Shown one piece after another: positions 36,650 to 39,196 of a stretch of 39,196 nt of DNA. The notes under the pieces were generated by a model. It was not told the origin of the DNA. It saw only the letters and a list, made by a program, of their open reading frames with translations, and did not search any database. Position 1 is the stretch's first letter. Each line of letters starts with the position of its first letter. The DNA comes from Aeromonas fluvialis (lineage in GTDB: Bacteria; Pseudomonadota; Gammaproteobacteria; Enterobacterales; Aeromonadaceae). Location of the stretch: contig NZ_CDBO01000010.1 in NCBI RefSeq assembly GCF_000819885.1, positions 1 to 39,196 of the forward strand, in the 5' to 3' direction. The position numbers were made by a program, and so were the translations under genes.

Positions 36650-39196
36650 ATGCGTACCCAAATTATTGACAAGACCGTGGTTGTTTCGGCCATCGAAGGC
36701 AAAGTTGAAATTGTGCTGGCTGATGGTAGCTCCCGCCCGCTGCAAAAAGGGGAAATTCTGCAACCCGGGGCCAAGTTGACCATTGCGGATGATGCCAAGC
36801 TGGCTCTTTCCCCTTATGACGATACGCCTGTATCGGATGCCTCGGCTGGTTCCGAGTCGGCTGAGCCAGCTCAACCGCAAGTAGCGACCAGCGCGGAAGG
36901 CACACCTTCAGATATTGCCGCGTTGCAAGAGTCAATTTTGCAAGGTGTTGACCCGACTAAAAACTTTGAGGCTTCTGCAGCCGGTGGTGCGCCTGCTGCT
37001 GGTGGCGGTATTGGTGGGGTAGCTGGAGCAAGTGGCAATGGTGGTTTTGTCACCATTGATAGAACAGGTGATGCGACCATTGCCGAGGCCGGCTTCGACA
37101 CAACCTATCAGGCTGAACCCTTTGTCGACACTCAGCAATTTGTAGAACCATTGCTGGTCAATGAACTGGCCGATGAGGGTGAGCAACTGGTTGTGCCCGA
37201 AGATGGCGTATTGAATGGAAATTTACTGACCAATACTACAAATCCAGATGGTCCGAATGCAGCAACAGTGGTCAGCTTCAGCTGGGGTGACAATGCTAAT
37301 GTCGCAGTAGGCTCTAGTATCACGATCAATGGTGTCGGCACCCTTGTCGTCAATGCGGACGGTAGTTTCACCTTCACCCCAGCGCCTAACTATGATGGCA
37401 CCGTTCCCTCAATAAATTACCAGGTGAGTGATGGCCAAGACATAGTGACGTCGACACTCGTTGTCTCCATTACCCCGGTAGATGAAGAAGTAGATCTTGG
37501 TGGGCTGACTCGGGAAGGGGGTGAGGTACAAGTCGGCGATCCCAATTTAGCGGATGGTTCGGCTCCCAACGCCGCTGCTCTGACTCAAAGTGGAGTGTTT
37601 ACCTTCAATGCGCCTGACGGCGTCCAGAGCTTGACTTTGGGTGGCGTGCTATTGATCAGTGGTGGGAGCATCATTACTTTACCTCAGGCAATTAGTAGCT
37701 CATTAGGTAATCAACTGATTGTTACGGGTATTACCTACAATCCGGTAACGGGTGCAGGGAGTGTGAGCTACAACTACACCTTGCTGGATAACGAGAGCCA
37801 TACCAAACCGGCTAATGATGCTTCCCTGGGCGAGAGCTTCAGCGTTGTGCTGGTTGATACCGATGGTGATACGGCCAACGACACGCTTGATGTCGCTATT
37901 TTGGATGATGTGCCTCGTGTTGCGACCGCCCTGGGTGAGTTTTCTCCCCTAATAGTGGATGAGAGTAATTTTAGCGTCATAGATAAAGGAAATTTCGCCG
38001 GCGCCTTTCAGGCAAATCTAGGCGCTGATGGCGGTGTTGTTGCTTATGCGCTTGAGATCAACAGCCTCGACAGCGGCCTGCGGGATGCAGCCACCGGTGC
38101 GGTCATCGAGTTGCATCTAGTGGGTGGCACTATCCAGGGCTGGGTTGATGGTGATCCCGCCGTAGTGGCGTTCACGGCTGCAGTCGACGCGTCAGGTGAT
38201 TTGACCCTGACCCAACTGCGGGCTCTGCAGCATTCGGATACAACCAGCAATGATGAGCCTTTGGCTATCGCCGGTGGCGTCATTCGGTTGGTTGCGATTG
38301 CGACTGATGGAGATGGCGACACTGCTAGCGCCAATCTGGATTTGGGTGGTCTGTTGGTGTTCCGGGACGACGGCCCAAGCCTGACCGTGAACGCAGACAT
38401 TTCACGCGAAGAGCAGGTTGCACTTTCGGTCAATGTGGATGAAACCGAGGGCAATGAGCAGTTGGCGGTGGGCGAGTTGGACACCGACGGTAATACCGAC
38501 GATGCAGGCCCTGGGCTTGGTCAGGTCACGACGAATGTGGCGGGTGGTTTGACCAGCTTGTTTGCGGCGCTGGGCGGTAGCTATGGTGCTGACGGAGCAG
38601 GCACCACCACGGGCGTGTTGAGTTTTGTCGGCTTCCCGGCTGAGGGTGGGTTGGCGACCAACCTGTCCTCGACGGCAGGTGGAGCGATCACCCTGTTCCT
38701 TGAAGGGGGTGTGATCGTCGGGCGGGATGCCGATGGTGGCGATCCGGTGTTCACCATTGCTATCGTCGGCGAGCAGTTGCAAACCATACTGTTTGAAGCC
38801 TTGGAACATCCCAATAACGCCACCTTCGATGAGGCCCTACAACTGCAGTTGCTGGCAGACGGCGCGGTGCAACTGCAATACGCCGTGACCCGTGTGGATG
38901 CAGATGGTGACAGTATTACCCGGTCGGCCACGGTGGACTTGATCAGCCACACCACGCTTGAGGGTGATGGCGAAAGTCAGGAGGGCGGTGTCAGCACTAC
39001 CAGCTACTTCAGTTTCGATGACGACGGCCCAAGCGCATCGATTCGTGTGGTGTCTGAAGCCAGCGTGGTGCTGGACGAGTCGCTGGGTGCTGATGCGGGT
39101 GACGGCAATGTCGCCACGGATGACATTACGCTGGCCAATCCGAACCCATTCAGTGTGAGTTACGGCGCGCCGATAGGGGCGGTGTCGGGTGTTGAC
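36650..39196 (+). CDS. Giant Lap-type RTX adhesin with retention module, 5' part
   Basis: The frame is open to the edge of the window (849 codons, no stop). The start at 36650 has GGAG eight bases upstream. Residues 1-55 are the N-terminal retention module (TQIIDKTVVVSAIEGKVEI, then LQKGEILQPGAKLTI), which plugs the LapE pore. A flexible Ala/Gly-rich segment follows with two LapG-type sites, SAAG (109-112) and PAAG (115-118). A cadherin-like repeat (about 185-275) shows EDGVLNGNLL and YDGTVPSINYQVSDG. From about 440 on there are T1SS-143-type repeats with VDETEG, DADGD and closing DDDGPS motifs; these Asp/Gly motifs should bind Ca2+. The C-terminal RTX repeats and secretion signal lie outside the window. 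It is the substrate of the lapBCE exporter next door. Confidence 0.9.
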   Translation, partial: MRTQIIDKTVVVSAIEGKVEIVLADGSSRPLQKGEILQPGAKLTIADDAKLALSPYDDTPVSDASAGSESAEPAQPQVATSAEGTPSDIAALQESILQGVDPTKNFEASAAGGAPAAGGGIGGVAGASGNGGFVTIDRTGDATIAEAGFDTTYQAEPFVDTQQFVEPLLVNELADEGEQLVVPEDGVLNGNLLTNTTNPDGPNAATVVSFSWGDNANVAVGSSITINGVGTLVVNADGSFTFTPAPNYDGTVPSINYQVSDGQDIVTSTLVVSITPVDEEVDLGGLTREGGEVQVGDPNLADGSAPNAAALTQSGVFTFNAPDGVQSLTLGGVLLISGGSIITLPQAISSSLGNQLIVTGITYNPVTGAGSVSYNYTLLDNESHTKPANDASLGESFSVVLVDTDGDTANDTLDVAILDDVPRVATALGEFSPLIVDESNFSVIDKGNFAGAFQANLGADGGVVAYALEINSLDSGLRDAATGAVIELHLVGGTIQGWVDGDPAVVAFTAAVDASGDLTLTQLRALQHSDTTSNDEPLAIAGGVIRLVAIATDGDGDTASANLDLGGLLVFRDDGPSLTVNADISREEQVALSVNVDETEGNEQLAVGELDTDGNTDDAGPGLGQVTTNVAGGLTSLFAALGGSYGADGAGTTTGVLSFVGFPAEGGLATNLSSTAGGAITLFLEGGVIVGRDADGGDPVFTIAIVGEQLQTILFEALEHPNNATFDEALQLQLLADGAVQLQYAVTRVDADGDSITRSATVDLISHTTLEGDGESQEGGVSTTSYFSFDDDGPSASIRVVSEASVVLDESLGADAGDGNVATDDITLANPNPFSVSYGAPIGAVSGVD
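36974..37003 (+). other. Two candidate LapG cleavage sites in the adhesin
   Basis: The codons for residues 109-118 read SAAGGAPAAG, holding two AA/G sites: SAAG at 109-112 and PAAG at 115-118. LapG of Pseudomonas cuts LapA within TAAG, and related enzymes accept a changed first residue. Position after the retention module and the flexible context agree. Confidence 0.7.

Noticed and set aside
36650..39196. Repeats in the adhesin read as a CRISPR-like or satellite array
   Set aside because: The similarity is at the protein level between long domains; there are no short identical DNA units with regular spacers. No CRISPR array was seen anywhere in the window.

Overview
The window looks like the chromosome of a gammaproteobacterium, most likely Aeromonas. 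The reasons are GC-rich housekeeping genes of enteric/Vibrio type (cysS, ppiB, lpxH, feoABC, gltBD), the yhcC-gltB neighbourhood also found in E. coli, genes of a type often seen in Aeromonas and Vibrio (a DUF2913-like gene, a T1SS-143-type giant adhesin), and similar codon use throughout. The genus is an inference from gene content, not a database result.

Layout. (1) Positions 1-3620 are the right end of a genomic island. They carry a repeat-containing coiled-coil protein, a membrane-anchored NERD-domain protein and a Fic protein with a C-terminal winged helix. The island ends at a 56-base 3' fragment of a tRNA-Leu gene, which I read as an attachment-site remnant. (2) Positions 3623-8000 return to core genome: a DUF3606 gene, the tightly packed set ppiB > DUF4269 gene > lpxH on the minus strand, and cysS divergent on the plus strand. 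(3) Positions 7972-9150 are a repeat-rich intergenic zone with one small unknown gene. (4) Positions 9150-11671 hold three tandem paralogous periplasmic binding proteins without a transporter. (5) Positions 11743-14193 are a compact operon of uncharacterised membrane proteins (DUF2157, DUF4401, GDYXXLXY). (6) Positions 14357-15503 hold a manganese exporter of the TMEM165/GDT1 family behind a yybP-ykoY riboswitch, then yciH. (7) Positions 15535-18429 are the ferrous iron operon feoABC with probable FNR and Fur sites. (8) Positions 18447-27332 hold a DUF2913-like gene, a RhlE-type RNA helicase, gltD and gltB. (9) From 27333 on come the radical SAM gene yhcC and a complete Lap-type adhesion module: lapB, lapC, lapE, lapG and lapD, a terminator, and then the first 849 codons of a giant adhesin that runs off the window.

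How the parts work together. The Lap genes form one circuit. LapB, LapC and LapE would export the adhesin by type I secretion. Its N-terminal retention module would hold it in the outer membrane pore. LapG would cut the adhesin at a di-alanine/glycine site to release the cell from a surface. LapD, with degenerate GGDEF and EAL domains, would sequester LapG when c-di-GMP is high. This is a known architecture. What may be new here is in the detail: two candidate cleavage sites in tandem, no OmpA-family gene between lapE and lapG, and an FNR-like box before the adhesin. I did not find a clearly unprecedented system. The best candidates for unexplored biology are the island cargo at the tRNA-Leu boundary, the orphan binding-protein triplet and the DUF2157/DUF4401/GDYXXLXY operon.
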